64,000 nucleotides of DNA from Elioraea sp. (GCF_022842375.1 NZ_JALHPR010000018.1:1-64000), one strand, 5' to 3'. Numbered from the stretch's first letter, positions 1-9,182 are shown. Numbers and translations are program-made. The notes: generated by a model not told the origin, from the sequence alone.

Positions 1-1727
1 AATGGCGGCGCGCCCGGCCGCGCCCGGCCGCGGGCGAGCGGCAGCAGCGGCGAGGCCCGTGGCGTCGGCCGCAGTTCCGGATAGGCAGCGAACACCACCT
101 CGCGCGCCCCGATCGCGCCTGAGCCCACCGCTGCCTGGAGGTCCTCGACCGATGGCTGCTTCAACGCCTTCAGGACGCCATCGAGGATCGCGGCACCTCC
201 CTCGACGCCCTCCTGCCGGAACGCCTTCACGAGTGCCGCGCGGCCAGCCTCGACATTCTGGGTGCGCAACTGGGCATGGACGAAGCGGCGGATGCGCGCG
301 CGCGCCTTGCCGGAGACGACGAACCGCTCCCACGCGGGGTTCGGCGTATGCCCGCGCGCGGTGACGATCTCGACCTGGTCGCCGTTCGCAAGCTCGGTGC
401 GCAGCGGCACGATGCGCCCGTTCACCTTGGCGCCGACGCAGGTATCGCCCACCTCCGAGTGCACCGCATAGGCGAAGTCGACCGGCGTCGCACCGCGCGG
501 CAGGGTAATCAGGTCACCCTTCGGCGTGAAGCAGAACGCCTGGTCCTGGAACATCTCGAGCTTGGTGTGTTCCAGGAACTCCTCAGGCCCCGAGGCCTGG
601 TCGAGGATCTCGAGCAGCGAGCGCAGCCAGCGATACTGCTTCGGCGCATCCGCCCCCGGTGCAACGCCATCCTTGTACGACCAGTGCGCGGCGACGCCGT
701 ATTCGGCGATCTCGTGCATCTCGCGCGTGCGGATCTGCACCTCGATCTTCTGGCTGCTCTCGGCCAGGATCACGCCGGTGTGGAGCGAGCGGTAGCCGTT
801 CGGCTTGGGCGTCGAGATGTAGTCCTTGAAGCGGCCGGGCACGACGCGGAAGGCGGCGTGCACGACGCCGAGCGCGCGGTAGCACTCGTCGATCGAGGGA
901 ACGACGACGCGGAACGCCATGATGTCGGACAGTTGCTCGAAGGCAACGTTCCGCCGGTGCATCTTGAGCCAGATCGAGTAGGGGCTTTTCTCGCGGCCGG
1001 TGATCTCGGCGGTGATGCCGTGCTCGGCGAGCAGGCGCTTGAGATCCTCCGTCACCCGGTCGATCAGGTCGGCACCCTCGCCGCGGAGGAAGGCAATGCG
1101 CGCGAGGATGGAGGCGCAGGCATCGGGCTGGAGCTCACGGAAGGCGAGGCTCTCGAGCTCGGTCTTGACGCTGTCCATGCCGATGCGCTCGGCAAGCGGG
1201 GCGTAGATTTCCATCGTCTCGGCGGCGATCCGCCGGCGGCGGGTCTCGTCGCGCACGTAGCGCAGCGTGCGCATGTTGTGCAGCCGGTCGGCGAGCTTCA
1301 CGAGCAGGACGCGGATGTCCTCGCTCATCGCCAGCACGAGCTTGCGGAAATTCTCCGCCTGCTTGGTCCGGTCCGATTGCAGCTCGAGGCGGGTGAGCTT
1401 GGTGACGCCGTCGACAAGGCGGGCGACATCGCGGCCGAAGCCCTTCTCGATGTCGGCCAGCGAAACTGCGGTATCCTCCACCACGTCGTGGAGCAGGGCC
1501 GTCACGATCGAGTTCGTGTCGACCCTGTAGCCCGTGAGGATGTGCGCGACCTCGACCGGGTGGGTGAAATACGGGTCGCCGTTGTCGCGCGTCTGGGTGG
1601 CGTGCGCCTTGGCGGCGAAATCAAAGGCGCGCGAGATGATTTCGCCGTCAGCCTTCGGGTCGTAGGCGCGGACCTGGGCGATGAGGTCCGCGCCGATGGC
1701 GGCCTGGGCTGCCGTGCCCTCAGGCAT
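1..1727 (-). CDS. relA/spoT: Bifunctional (p)ppGpp synthetase/hydrolase, RelA/SpoT family (C-terminus beyond window)
   Basis: Makes and degrades the stringent-response alarmone (p)ppGpp in the cytoplasm. The frame is open from an ATG at 1727 to the left edge (about 575 codons), so the C-terminal part, including the ACT domain of a usual ~700-750 aa protein, is cut off. Near the N-terminus H42, H56 and the H80-D81 / E84-D85 pair match the HD hydrolase site. The synthetase domain is recognisable by a GYRSLHT motif near residue 310, and a TGS domain (FTPKGDLITLP ... DQVEIVT) lies at about 390-455. An intact hydrolase motif plus synthetase suggests a bifunctional Rsh enzyme, as usual in alphaproteobacteria. 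It follows rpoZ on the same strand with a gap of about 80 bp. No clear Shine-Dalgarno is seen before the ATG, so the start is approximate. Confidence 0.95.
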   Translation of the reverse strand, partial: MPEGTAAQAAIGADLIAQVRAYDPKADGEIISRAFDFAAKAHATQTRDNGDPYFTHPVEVAHILTGYRVDTNSIVTALLHDVVEDTAVSLADIEKGFGRDVARLVDGVTKLTRLELQSDRTKQAENFRKLVLAMSEDIRVLLVKLADRLHNMRTLRYVRDETRRRRIAAETMEIYAPLAERIGMDSVKTELESLAFRELQPDACASILARIAFLRGEGADLIDRVTEDLKRLLAEHGITAEITGREKSPYSIWLKMHRRNVAFEQLSDIMAFRVVVPSIDECYRALGVVHAAFRVVPGRFKDYISTPKPNGYRSLHTGVILAESSQKIEVQIRTREMHEIAEYGVAAHWSYKDGVAPGADAPKQYRWLRSLLEILDQASGPEEFLEHTKLEMFQDQAFCFTPKGDLITLPRGATPVDFAYAVHSEVGDTCVGAKVNGRIVPLRTELANGDQVEIVTARGHTPNPAWERFVVSGKARARIRRFVHAQLRTQNVEAGRAALVKAFRQEGVEGGAAILDGVLKALKQPSVEDLQAAVGSGAIGAREVVFAAYPELRPTPRASPLLPLARGRARPGAPP

Positions 1728-1805
1728 CGGCGTGGTGAGGCGCAAGGCGTGGCGGCAGGGCGCGAATGCGTGCGGCGCCCTGCCGTGTCATGGGGCGGCC
1801 CCCGC

Positions 1806-2198
1806 TCAGCCGCCGAGTTCGCGGGCGATCGCGGCCTCGATGTCCTCGTCCGGCGCGGCCTCGCCGCCGGCTTCCTCGGCTGCGACCTCCTCGGGGGAGA
1901 TGTCCATGCCGGCGAAGATGTTGCTCTCGGTCGGCAGCAGGTCCATGACCTCCTCCGACGAAGGCTCCGGCTCGGGGACGCGCTGGAGGCTCTTGATCAG
2001 GTCGGCCTGCAGCCCGTCGAGCGGCACGGTTTCATCGGCGATCTCGCGCAGCGCGACGACGGGGTTCTTGTCGTTGTCGCGATCGAGCGTGAGCGAATCA
2101 CCCCGGCTGATGTTGCGCGCGCGCTGGGCGGCGAGCATCACGAGCTCGAAGCGGTTGGGGATCCTCTCGACGCAGTCTTCCACGGTGACGCGCGCCAT
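1806..2198 (-). CDS. rpoZ: DNA-directed RNA polymerase omega subunit
   Basis: Small RNA polymerase subunit that helps assemble beta-prime and takes part in ppGpp response. The 130 aa product begins [20 protein letters not shown] and has the conserved omega core ([18 protein letters not shown] ... [11 protein letters not shown]) in residues 1-60. An acidic, low-complexity tail follows, longer than in E. coli omega (91 aa) but common in alphaproteobacteria. It lies between folK and relA/spoT on the minus strand; the rpoZ-relA/spoT order is widely conserved and supports both calls. Confidence 0.96.
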   Translation of the reverse strand: MARVTVEDCVERIPNRFELVMLAAQRARNISRGDSLTLDRDNDKNPVVALREIADETVPLDGLQADLIKSLQRVPEPEPSSEEVMDLLPTESNIFAGMDISPEEVAAEEAGGEAAPDEDIEAAIARELGG

Positions 2199-2261
2199 GC
2201 GCTCGACCCTCCGGCAATGACCCCACGGGGCGGATCGGTTGAAATAGCGTGCTGCGCTGCA

Positions 2262-2786
2262 TCAGGCAAGGGCGGGGTCGTCGGGCGCCCTCTCGAGCGG
2301 CCGGCAGGCAGCGCGGGAAGCGGGTTCGAGCGCGGCGAGCAGGGTCCCGACATCCTCTCCCGTCACCGGGTGGCGCCAACCTGGCGCCACCTCCGCCAGC
2401 GGCAGGAGAACGAAGGCACGCTGGGCGAGGCGCGGATGCGGCAGCACCAGGCGCCCCGTCCGCACCACCCCGTTCGCGTCGATCAGGTCGAGGTCGAGCG
2501 TTCGGGCAGCATTCACCTCGCCCCGCACCCTGCCGAAGCGCGCCTCGATCGCATGCAGGGCGTCGAGCAGCGCCTCAGGCTCCACGCTGCCCTCCGCGGC
2601 CAGCACGGCATTGACGAAGCGAGGCTGGGCGGATGCTGGCACGGGGGCACTGTCCCACAGCCGCGACAGCGCGACGGCGCCGAGCCCAGGCAGGGCGCCG
2701 ATCGCGGCCGCGGCGCGGCGCAGCGTCACGGCCGGCGCCACGCCATCAGGTCCTGGCAGGTTTGCGCCAAGCGCGATCAGGTTCAC
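2262..2786 (-). CDS. folK: 2-amino-4-hydroxy-6-hydroxymethyldihydropteridine pyrophosphokinase (HPPK)
   Basis: Transfers pyrophosphate from ATP to 6-hydroxymethyl-7,8-dihydropterin in folate synthesis. The 174 aa product starts with GTG and shows the HPPK pattern: N-terminal LIALGANL, WDSAPV, a central FVNAVLAAE, then the ATP/Mg site ARTLDLDLI with LVLPHPRLAQRAFVLLPLAEVAPG. These cover most of the ~160 aa family domain. It is the first gene of the minus-strand folK-rpoZ-relA/spoT group and diverges from the NYN gene across about 120 bp. Confidence 0.95.
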   Translation of the reverse strand: MNLIALGANLPGPDGVAPAVTLRRAAAAIGALPGLGAVALSRLWDSAPVPASAQPRFVNAVLAAEGSVEPEALLDALHAIEARFGRVRGEVNAARTLDLDLIDANGVVRTGRLVLPHPRLAQRAFVLLPLAEVAPGWRHPVTGEDVGTLLAALEPASRAACRPLERAPDDPALA

Positions 2787-2908
2787 GCTTCATCTTTCCG
2801 TCACGATGGAGTTAGGTAACATGACAATCGGCGGCGGAGACTCGCGATGTGGGGCGCGAGGCTGGCACAATGGCGTATGGGGCCGTTTGCCCCCATCAGG
2901 AGCGGTAC

Positions 2909-3592
2909 ATGTTCAACGACAATGAGCGCGTCGCGGTTTTCATCGACGGCGCCAACCTCTATTCCGCTTCGCGGACCTTGGGTTTTGATGTCGACTACAA
3001 GTCGCTCCATGCCTTTTTCCGCAACAAGGCCTATATCGTCAGGCTGTTCTACTACACCGCCGTGCTGGAGACGGAGGAATATACGCCGCTTAAGCCGCTC
3101 GTCGACTGGCTGGGCTACAACGGCTACACGGTCGTCACCAAGCCCGCCAAGGAATTCACTGACAGCACCGGCCGACGGCGCGTCAAGGGCAACATGGACA
3201 TCGAGCTTGCCATCGACATGCTCGAGATGGCGCCGCACGTGAACCACATCGTCCTGTTCTCCGGCGACGGGGACTTCCGCCGCCTGATCGAGGCCGTGCA
3301 GCGGAAGGGCGTGCGCGTCACCGTGGTCTCCACCATCAAGACCCAGCCCGTGCTCATCGCCGACGAGCTTCGCCGCCAGTGCGACCAGTTCGTCGACCTC
3401 GCCGACATCATGGGCGAGTTCACCCGCCGCGTCGTGCCGCCGCGCGAGCACGGGCCCGGGCGCGACATGGCACGTGACCGTGCCGAGGGTGTCTCCGCCT
3501 CCGGCCGCACCTTCACGGTCGAGACGGTCGGCGGCCCGCGCGCGACGCCCGATGCACCCTGGCGCGGCGTTCCCGACCCGGAAACGCCCTGA
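2909..3592 (+). CDS. NYN domain (LabA/DUF88-like) putative RNase
   Basis: NYN domains belong to the PIN-like fold and are usually metal-dependent RNases. The 227 aa product has a near-N-terminal VAVFIDGANLY (Asp13), a central NMDIELAIDMLE and a SGDGDF acidic motif followed by LIEAVQRKGVRVTVVS, supplying the expected acidic metal site. The last ~45 residues are basic, low complexity and probably disordered. The frame extends upstream to 2849, but ATG 2909 is preferred because AGGAG lies 6 bases upstream and family homology starts there. It runs into the uracil-DNA glycosylase after 24 bp. RNA target unknown. Confidence 0.9.
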   Translation: MFNDNERVAVFIDGANLYSASRTLGFDVDYKSLHAFFRNKAYIVRLFYYTAVLETEEYTPLKPLVDWLGYNGYTVVTKPAKEFTDSTGRRRVKGNMDIELAIDMLEMAPHVNHIVLFSGDGDFRRLIEAVQRKGVRVTVVSTIKTQPVLIADELRRQCDQFVDLADIMGEFTRRVVPPREHGPGRDMARDRAEGVSASGRTFTVETVGGPRATPDAPWRGVPDPETP

Positions 3593-3616
3593 TCCGCCTG
3601 GACCGCACGTCGTCGC

Positions 3617-4267
3617 GTGCCGCCGGAGGGCGATTGCCGGCTCTGCCCCCGGCTTGCCGCGTTCCGTGACGACAACCGCGCCCGCTTCGCCACCGACCCG
3701 GAGGGCCCGTGGCACAACGCGCCGGTCGCCTCCTTCGGACCACGCGACGCGCGGCTGCTGATTGTCGGCCTCGCCCCCGGCCTTCGCGGCGCCAACCGCA
3801 CCGGCCGTCCCTTCACCGGCGACTGGGCCGGCGACCTGCTCTATGCCACGCTGCTGAAATACGGCCTCGCCCAAGGCACCTATGACGAGCGCGCCGATGA
3901 CGGGCTGACGCTGGCAGGCGTGCGCATCTGCAACGCGGTGCGCTGCGTGCCGCCGGAGAACAAGCCCACCCCCGCCGAGATCGCCACCTGCAACCGCTTC
4001 CTCGCCGAGGAAATTGCAGGCCTGCGCCACCTCTCGGTCATCCTGGCACTCGGCGCCATCGCCCATAGCGCCACCCTGCGCGCGCTTGGCCAGCGCCAGT
4101 CCGCCTGGCGCTTCGCCCACGCAGCGATCCACCGCTTGCCGACGGGTGCCGTGCTGATCGACAGCTACCATTGCAGCCGCTACAACACCAATACGGGCAG
4201 GTTGACGGAACCAATGTTTCACAACGTATTCGAGGCCATCATTACGATGCTTTATGAGCCAGCCTGA
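3617..4267 (+). CDS. Uracil-DNA glycosylase, family 5 (UdgB-like)
   Basis: Excises uracil and other deaminated bases from DNA. The 216 aa product has the iron-sulfur-type UDG layout: C7 and C10 (GDCRLC) with C110 and C125 are the likely [4Fe-4S] ligands. Motif A is GLAPGLRGANRTGRPFTGD, which lacks the polar catalytic Asp/Asn of other UDG families, as in family 5. Motif B is H185-C186-S187 followed by RYNTNTGRLT, matching the family-5 H-x-S-x-x-N layout. GTG at 3617 is the only usable start after the frame's previous stop at 3590-3592. The end overlaps the MFS gene by 14 bp. Confidence 0.9.
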   Translation: MPPEGDCRLCPRLAAFRDDNRARFATDPEGPWHNAPVASFGPRDARLLIVGLAPGLRGANRTGRPFTGDWAGDLLYATLLKYGLAQGTYDERADDGLTLAGVRICNAVRCVPPENKPTPAEIATCNRFLAEEIAGLRHLSVILALGAIAHSATLRALGQRQSAWRFAHAAIHRLPTGAVLIDSYHCSRYNTNTGRLTEPMFHNVFEAIITMLYEPA

Positions 4268-5465
4268 GGCGGAACGCCGCGCCCCGATGCCGCCTGTATG
4301 GCTGCTAGCGGGGCTGATCTCGCTGGGCCCCCTCTCGACCGACCTCTACCTCCCCGCCCTTCCCGCCATCGCCGCTGCCTTCGGCACCGATGCCGCCGGG
4401 GTGCAATGGACACTGTCCGGCTTCCTGCTCGCCTTCGCACCGAGCCAACTCGTCTATGGCCCTGTTGCTGATCGATTTGGCCGCCGCCCCGCGATGCTCT
4501 GGGGGCTTGGGCTGTTCGCACTCGGGACCGCCGCCTGCGCCCTTGCGCCAACGCTCGGGGCGCTGGTTGCCGCACGCATCGTCCAGGCGATCGGGGCCTG
4601 CGCCGGGCCCGTTGTCGCGCGCGCCGTCGTGCGAGACACGGTTCCGCAGGAACGTGCGCCAGCCGTCTTCGCCACCATGGCGGGGCTGATGTCGCTTGCG
4701 CCCGCCATCGGCCCCGTGCTCGGCGGCATCGTCACCGCACTGTCCGGCTGGCGGGCGAGCTTCGTTCTCCTGCTGGTGGCTGCCTTCGCCATCACGGCCT
4801 TCGTCTGGCGCGGGCTTGCCGAGACGGCGCCCACGCTCGACCGCCGCGCGCTCGACCCCGCCTCCCTCATCCGGGCCTATGGCGGATTGCTGGCGGATCG
4901 CTGGTTCCTGAATCACGCTCTCGTGGCAACAGCGAGCTATACGGCGCTGTTCTGCTTCATTTCAGGCTCCTCGCACGTGATCCAGGGCGGCCTCGGCCTT
5001 GACCCGCTCGCCTATGGAATCGTGTTCGCCTCGGCTGTGGCGGGCTATGTCGCCGGAAGCCTGATCGTGCGGCGGTTCAGCGCGCGCATCCCACCGCGGC
5101 GGATGATGTGGGCGGGTGCGGCCTGGTGCCTCGCCTGCGGCTGGGCCGGGCCCGTGTCGCTCGCACTAGCCGGGCCACAGCTCGCCACCGTCGCGCTGCC
5201 GCTGATCCTCTACATGGTGGGCTTCGCGGTGATCCAGCCGAACGCGCAGGCCGGTGCGGTCGCGCCCTTCCCGCTGATGGCAGGCCGTGCCTCGGCCCTG
5301 CTCGGCTGCCTCCAATGGAGCATCGCGGCCTTCGTCGGGCTTGGCCTCGGCCTCATTCTCGACCCTGCCGGCTGGGCGATGGCGTTCGGCATCGCACTCT
5401 CGGCGACGGCAGCCTTCATCGCCGTGGCGCTGCTGCCGAAGCCCCCCAGCTCAGGCGGCTTGTGA
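4254..5465 (+). CDS. Bcr/CflA-type multidrug efflux MFS transporter
   Basis: Inner-membrane proton-driven drug efflux pump of the 12-TM DHA1 group. The 403 aa product shows the family signatures: an N-terminal helix with LSTDLYLPALPAI, then VQWTLSGFLLAFAPSQLVYGPVADRFGRRPAM (motif A, loop 2-3), and helix 5 APAIGPVLGGIVT (motif C, antiporter). Length matches Bcr/CflA proteins (~400 aa). The ATG lies inside the end of the UDG gene, implying translational coupling. The 3' end overlaps the convergent glutathione peroxidase gene by 15 bp. Substrate cannot be read from sequence. Confidence 0.92.
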   Translation: MSQPEAERRAPMPPVWLLAGLISLGPLSTDLYLPALPAIAAAFGTDAAGVQWTLSGFLLAFAPSQLVYGPVADRFGRRPAMLWGLGLFALGTAACALAPTLGALVAARIVQAIGACAGPVVARAVVRDTVPQERAPAVFATMAGLMSLAPAIGPVLGGIVTALSGWRASFVLLLVAAFAITAFVWRGLAETAPTLDRRALDPASLIRAYGGLLADRWFLNHALVATASYTALFCFISGSSHVIQGGLGLDPLAYGIVFASAVAGYVAGSLIVRRFSARIPPRRMMWAGAAWCLACGWAGPVSLALAGPQLATVALPLILYMVGFAVIQPNAQAGAVAPFPLMAGRASALLGCLQWSIAAFVGLGLGLILDPAGWAMAFGIALSATAAFIAVALLPKPPSSGGL

Positions 5466-6020
5466 GGCCAGTGCGCGTTCGATCGCGCCCGTGATCACGC
5501 TGCTCTCGGGCGAGGTCGTCGCCCCCCAGGAGCCGGCGACGCGGCCGTCACGGCCGATCAGGTATTTGTGGAAGTTCCAGCGCGGCGGTGCCGCCGATGC
5601 GGCGGCCCAGGCGAAGAAGGGATGCGCCTCGCGCCCCGTCACGCGCGTGATGGCCGCGAGCGGGAACTCGATCCCGAACTCGACCTCGCAGAACTGCTTC
5701 ACCGCGGCGTTGTCGGCCTTCTCCTGGCGGAAATCCCCCGACGGAACGCCGATGACGACGAGGCCGCGCGGCCCGTAGGTCTCGTGCAGCTTGCGCAGGC
5801 CCGCATACTGGTTGGTGAAGCCGCAGAACGAGGCGGTGTTGACCACGAGCAACGCCTTGCCGCGATGCTCGGCGAGCGCGATCGGCTCACCCTCGATGCC
5901 GTCGAAGGTGAAATCCCACGCGACCTTGCCGGCCGCCGAGGCAGGGTCAGGCCGGAAGGGCACGAGTGCCGCGCCGAGGGCCGCCATCATGCCGAATGTG
6001 CGTCTCACCTGGTCCACCAT
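5451..6020 (-). CDS. Glutathione peroxidase-family protein, probably exported
   Basis: Thiol peroxidase of the GPx fold. The 189 aa product has a hydrophobic N-terminus (MMAALGAALVPF ... ASAAG) that looks like a signal peptide, so a periplasmic location is inferred. The peroxidatic Cys is C66 in VNTASFCGFT (a Cys, not Sec, enzyme) and the conserved Trp-Asn pair is in RWNFHKYLI. The usual Gln motif region reads GVPSGDFRQEK, so the catalytic Gln is displaced or replaced. Its 3' end overlaps the convergent MFS gene; its start faces the acyl-CoA synthetase gene 60 bp away. Confidence 0.92.
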   Translation of the reverse strand: MVDQVRRTFGMMAALGAALVPFRPDPASAAGKVAWDFTFDGIEGEPIALAEHRGKALLVVNTASFCGFTNQYAGLRKLHETYGPRGLVVIGVPSGDFRQEKADNAAVKQFCEVEFGIEFPLAAITRVTGREAHPFFAWAAASAAPPRWNFHKYLIGRDGRVAGSWGATTSPESSVITGAIERALASQAA

Positions 6021-6080
6021 TGCCCTGTCTCCTCACACACGCTGATAGATGCGCAAGGCCCGGCCCGCTACAAGCCCGGC

Positions 6081-7697
6081 ATGGACCGTCGCCTCCTCGC
6101 CCCGGCCGCCAGCCACGGAACGCTCACCGCCTCGTTCCGCTGGGCCATCCCGGCCCGCTTCAACATCGCCGCCGCGATCGATGCCTGGGCCGATGGGGCG
6201 GGCAGGACGGCGATCATCGCGCTCGACGAGGCCGGCCGTGAGACGCGGGTGAGCTTCGATGCGCTGCACGCCCTCTCCTGCCGGATGGCGAACGTGCTCG
6301 CCGCACGCGGCATCGGGCGGGGCGACAGGGTGGCGATCCTGCTGCCGCAGCGGCTCGAGACGGCCGCAGCCCACCTCGCCGCCTATCGGATGGGCGCGAT
6401 CGCGGTGCCGCTGTTCGTGCTGTTCGGCCCCGATGCGGTCGCCTTCCGCCTGGCCGACAGCGGCGCAGCCGCGGTGATCACCGATGGCGCGGGTGCCGCC
6501 ATGCTCGCCCCCTTGCGCGATACCCTGCCCGGTCTCCGCGCCGTCTTCACCGTCGATGGCGGCATGGTGGGGGCGGAGGACCTCGCCGCCCTGCTGCCCG
6601 CCGCCTCCGACCGCTTCGCCACGGCCGACACAGCGGCCGATGACCCTGCGCTGATCATCTACACCTCGGGCACCACCGGGCAGCCGAGGGGCGCGCTGCA
6701 TGCGCATCGCGTCCTGCTTGGCCATCTCCCCGGCGTGGAGCTTCCGCACCGCTTCTTCCCGCAAGCCGGCGACCTGTTCTGGACGCCGGCCGACTGGGCC
6801 TGGATCGGCGGCCTGCTCGACGTCCTGCTGCCAAGCCTGTTCCACGGCATCCCCGTTCTCGCGCACCGCTTCCCGAAATTCGACCCCGATGCCGCCTTCG
6901 CGCTGATGGCGCGGCACGGCGTGCGCAACGTGTTCATGCCGGCGACCGCGCTGCGCATGCTCCGCGCCGCGCGCGCGCCTTCGGGCGTGACGCTGCGCAG
7001 CCTCGCCTCGGGCGGCGAGACGCTCGGCGAAGGGCTGCTGGACTGGGGGCGGGAGGCATTCGGCTTCACGATCAACGAGTTCTACGGGCAGACGGAGGCG
7101 AACCTCGTCGTCTCGGCCGCTGCTGACCTGTTCGCCTCACCACCAGGGTCGATGGGACGCGCCGTGCCGGGTCATGGGGTCGCGGTGATCGGGGACGACG
7201 GCGCGGTGCTGCCACCGGGATCGCTCGGCGATATCGCCATTCGCGCGCCCGACCCGGTGATGATGCTGCGCTACTGGAACAACCCCGACGCAACGGCCGC
7301 GAAGTTCCGCGGCGACTGGCTGGTGACGGGTGACCAGGGACGGCAGGACGAAGCCGGCAACCTCTTCTTCGTCGGCCGCGAGGATGACGTGATCACCTCG
7401 GCCGGCTACCGCATCGGCCCTGGCGAGGTGGAGGATTGCCTGACGCGCCACCCGGCCGTGGCGATGGCCGCCGTCATCGGCGTGCCCGACCCGGTGCGGA
7501 CGGAGCGCGTGAAGGCCTTCGTGGTGCTCCGCCCGGGCCATGAGCCTGGCGAGGCGCTCGCCGCCGAGATCCAGGGCTTCGTGCGCACGCGGCTCGCGGC
7601 GCACGAATACCCGCGCGAGATCGCCTTCGTGCCCGCTCTCCCCGTGACGGCGACGGGCAAGGTGATGCGCCGGGCGCTGCGCCAGGCCCCGCCCTGA
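6081..7697 (+). CDS. AMP-dependent acyl-CoA synthetase (ACSM/acetyl-CoA synthetase-like)
   Basis: Adenylate-forming enzyme activating a carboxylic acid to its CoA thioester. The 538 aa product contains the AMP-binding P-loop (IIYTSGTTGQPRGALHAHR, about residues 190-210), the aromatic motif FYGQTEANLVV, the hinge Asp motif in GDWLVTGDQG and the C-terminal catalytic Lys in TGKVMRRAL. The PADWAWIGG and YWNNPDATAAKFRGDWLVTGD patterns resemble medium-chain/ACSM-type synthetases. The open frame extends far upstream but overlaps the GPx gene; ATG 6081 gives the normal family N-terminus. Acid substrate unknown. Confidence 0.92.
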   Translation: MDRRLLAPAASHGTLTASFRWAIPARFNIAAAIDAWADGAGRTAIIALDEAGRETRVSFDALHALSCRMANVLAARGIGRGDRVAILLPQRLETAAAHLAAYRMGAIAVPLFVLFGPDAVAFRLADSGAAAVITDGAGAAMLAPLRDTLPGLRAVFTVDGGMVGAEDLAALLPAASDRFATADTAADDPALIIYTSGTTGQPRGALHAHRVLLGHLPGVELPHRFFPQAGDLFWTPADWAWIGGLLDVLLPSLFHGIPVLAHRFPKFDPDAAFALMARHGVRNVFMPATALRMLRAARAPSGVTLRSLASGGETLGEGLLDWGREAFGFTINEFYGQTEANLVVSAAADLFASPPGSMGRAVPGHGVAVIGDDGAVLPPGSLGDIAIRAPDPVMMLRYWNNPDATAAKFRGDWLVTGDQGRQDEAGNLFFVGREDDVITSAGYRIGPGEVEDCLTRHPAVAMAAVIGVPDPVRTERVKAFVVLRPGHEPGEALAAEIQGFVRTRLAAHEYPREIAFVPALPVTATGKVMRRALRQAPP

Positions 7698-7700
7698 GGC

Positions 7701-8195
7701 TCAGCCAGCGACGGTCCCGCGCCCGCGCAGCAGGCGCGACTTCTCGCGCTGCCAGTCGCGCGCCTTCACCGCCTCTCGCTTGTCGGCCTTCTTCCGGCCG
7801 ACGGCGACGCCAAGCACCACCTTCGCGCGCCCCTTGTCGTTGAAGTTGATCTCGAGCGGCACGATCGTCACCCCGTCGCGCGCGATGGAACCGATGAGCT
7901 CGCGCATCTGCTTGCGGTGCACGAGCAGCTTGCGGGGTGAGCGCGGCTCGAACCGGCTCAGCACGCCGGCCTGGTATTCGGGGATGTAGGCGTTGAACAG
8001 CCAGAGTTCGCCGTTCCGCTCGCCGGCCCAGGCTTCGGTCAAGGTCGCGCGGCCGAGGCGGAGGCTTTTCACCTCCGGCCCCTTCAGCACGAGGCCGGCC
8101 TCGAGCGTCTGCTTGATCGTGTAGTCGTGGCGGGCCTTGCGGTTCTGCGCCACCACCCCGTGCGCGATCAGCCCTTTCTTGCGCGCCTCGGCCAC
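7701..8195 (-). CDS. smpB: SsrA-binding protein SmpB
   Basis: Binds tmRNA and delivers it to stalled ribosomes in trans-translation. The 164 aa product has the SmpB core: NRKARHDYTI, EAGLVLKGPEVKSLRLG, LWLFNAYIPEY and the C-terminal RRKADKREAVKARDW-type tail (GRKKADKREAVKARDWQREK) that enters the decoding centre. It ends only 3 bp from the convergent acyl-CoA synthetase and lies 10 bp downstream of dapA, a pairing common in alphaproteobacteria. No ssrA gene was recognised in the window. Confidence 0.97.
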   Translation of the reverse strand: MAEARKKGLIAHGVVAQNRKARHDYTIKQTLEAGLVLKGPEVKSLRLGRATLTEAWAGERNGELWLFNAYIPEYQAGVLSRFEPRSPRKLLVHRKQMRELIGSIARDGVTIVPLEINFNDKGRAKVVLGVAVGRKKADKREAVKARDWQREKSRLLRGRGTVAG

Positions 8196-8205
8196 ATCGA
8201 TTCTC

Positions 8206-9084
8206 TCAGTTCAGGAGGCCGGTTTCGACCAGCGCCGCGCGCACCCGCGCCTTGTTGGCGTCGCCAACCGGGGCAAGCGGCAGGCGGCACGTCTCCTCGC
8301 AATGGCCGAGCAGGTGGGCCGCGTACTTCACCGGACCGGGAGACGTCTCGCAGAACATCGCGTCATGGACGGGAACGAGCCGCTCCTGGATCACCATGGC
8401 ACCGGTGACGTCGCCGCGCTGCCACGCCTCGTGCATGTCGGCGCACAGCCGCGGCGCGACGTTGGCCGAGACCGAGATGCACCCGACCCCGCCGGAGGCG
8501 AGGAAGGCCACCGCCGTATGGTCCTCGCCCGAGAGCTGGACGAAATCGGGCCCGCATTCGCGCTTCTGGTGCAGCGGGCGGGCGAGGTTCGCGGTCGCGT
8601 CCTTCACCCCGACGATGTTCGGCAACTTCGCCAGCCGCGCCATCGTCTCGACCGTCATGTCGACGGCGGACCTGCCCGGGATGTTGTAGATGATAAGCGG
8701 AAAATCAGATGCTTCCGCAATCGCCTTGAAGTGGAGGTAGAGCCCCTCCTGCGTCGGGCGGTTGTAGTAGGGCGTGACCACGAGGGCGGCATCCGCGCCC
8801 GCTGCCTTGGCGTGGCGTGTAAAGTCGATCGCCTCGTCGGTCGAGTTCGAGCCTGTCCCGGCGATCACGGGAACGCGCTTGCCCGCGGCCGCGACGCAGA
8901 GTTCGACCACCCGCTTGTGCTCGGCATGGGACAGCGTCGGGCTCTCGCCGGTGGTGCCGACGGGAACGAGCCCGTGCGTGCCCTCGCGGACCTGCCACGC
9001 GACGAAGTCCTGGAAGGCCTTCTCGTCGATCGCGCCGTCCCGGCGCATCGGCGTGATCAGCGCGACCAGCGATCCCTTGAACAT
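8206..9084 (-). CDS. dapA: 4-hydroxy-tetrahydrodipicolinate synthase
   Basis: First committed step of lysine/diaminopimelate synthesis, condensing pyruvate with aspartate semialdehyde. The 292 aa TIM-barrel has the pyruvate-binding PVGTTGESPTL (residues 41-51), Y133 in IIYNIPGRS and the Schiff-base Lys K161 in VGVKDAT. The frame continues upstream to 9153, but ATG 9084 has AAGGAG 7 bases upstream and gives the standard start MFKGSLVALITPM. It diverges from the lytic transglycosylase, whose signal peptide begins about 100 bp away. Confidence 0.96.
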   Translation of the reverse strand: MFKGSLVALITPMRRDGAIDEKAFQDFVAWQVREGTHGLVPVGTTGESPTLSHAEHKRVVELCVAAAGKRVPVIAGTGSNSTDEAIDFTRHAKAAGADAALVVTPYYNRPTQEGLYLHFKAIAEASDFPLIIYNIPGRSAVDMTVETMARLAKLPNIVGVKDATANLARPLHQKRECGPDFVQLSGEDHTAVAFLASGGVGCISVSANVAPRLCADMHEAWQRGDVTGAMVIQERLVPVHDAMFCETSPGPVKYAAHLLGHCEETCRLPLAPVGDANKARVRAALVETGLLN

Positions 9085-9182
9085 CTTTCTCTCCTTGGCG
9101 GACCAGCGCGTCCGCATCGCGCGCACACTCGCTTCTGCGTCGATCCGTGACAAGTGGCACCGCGAGGCAATACAACCAAGCC

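Noticed and set aside
276-2819. 847-codon plus-strand open frame
   Set aside because: It is antisense to relA/spoT, rpoZ and folK. High GC leaves few stops in the opposite frame, and the translation has no family features.
9147-9182. Upstream in-frame start for the lytic transglycosylase
   Set aside because: It would place 12 polar residues before the signal peptide and overlaps the divergent dapA promoter region.
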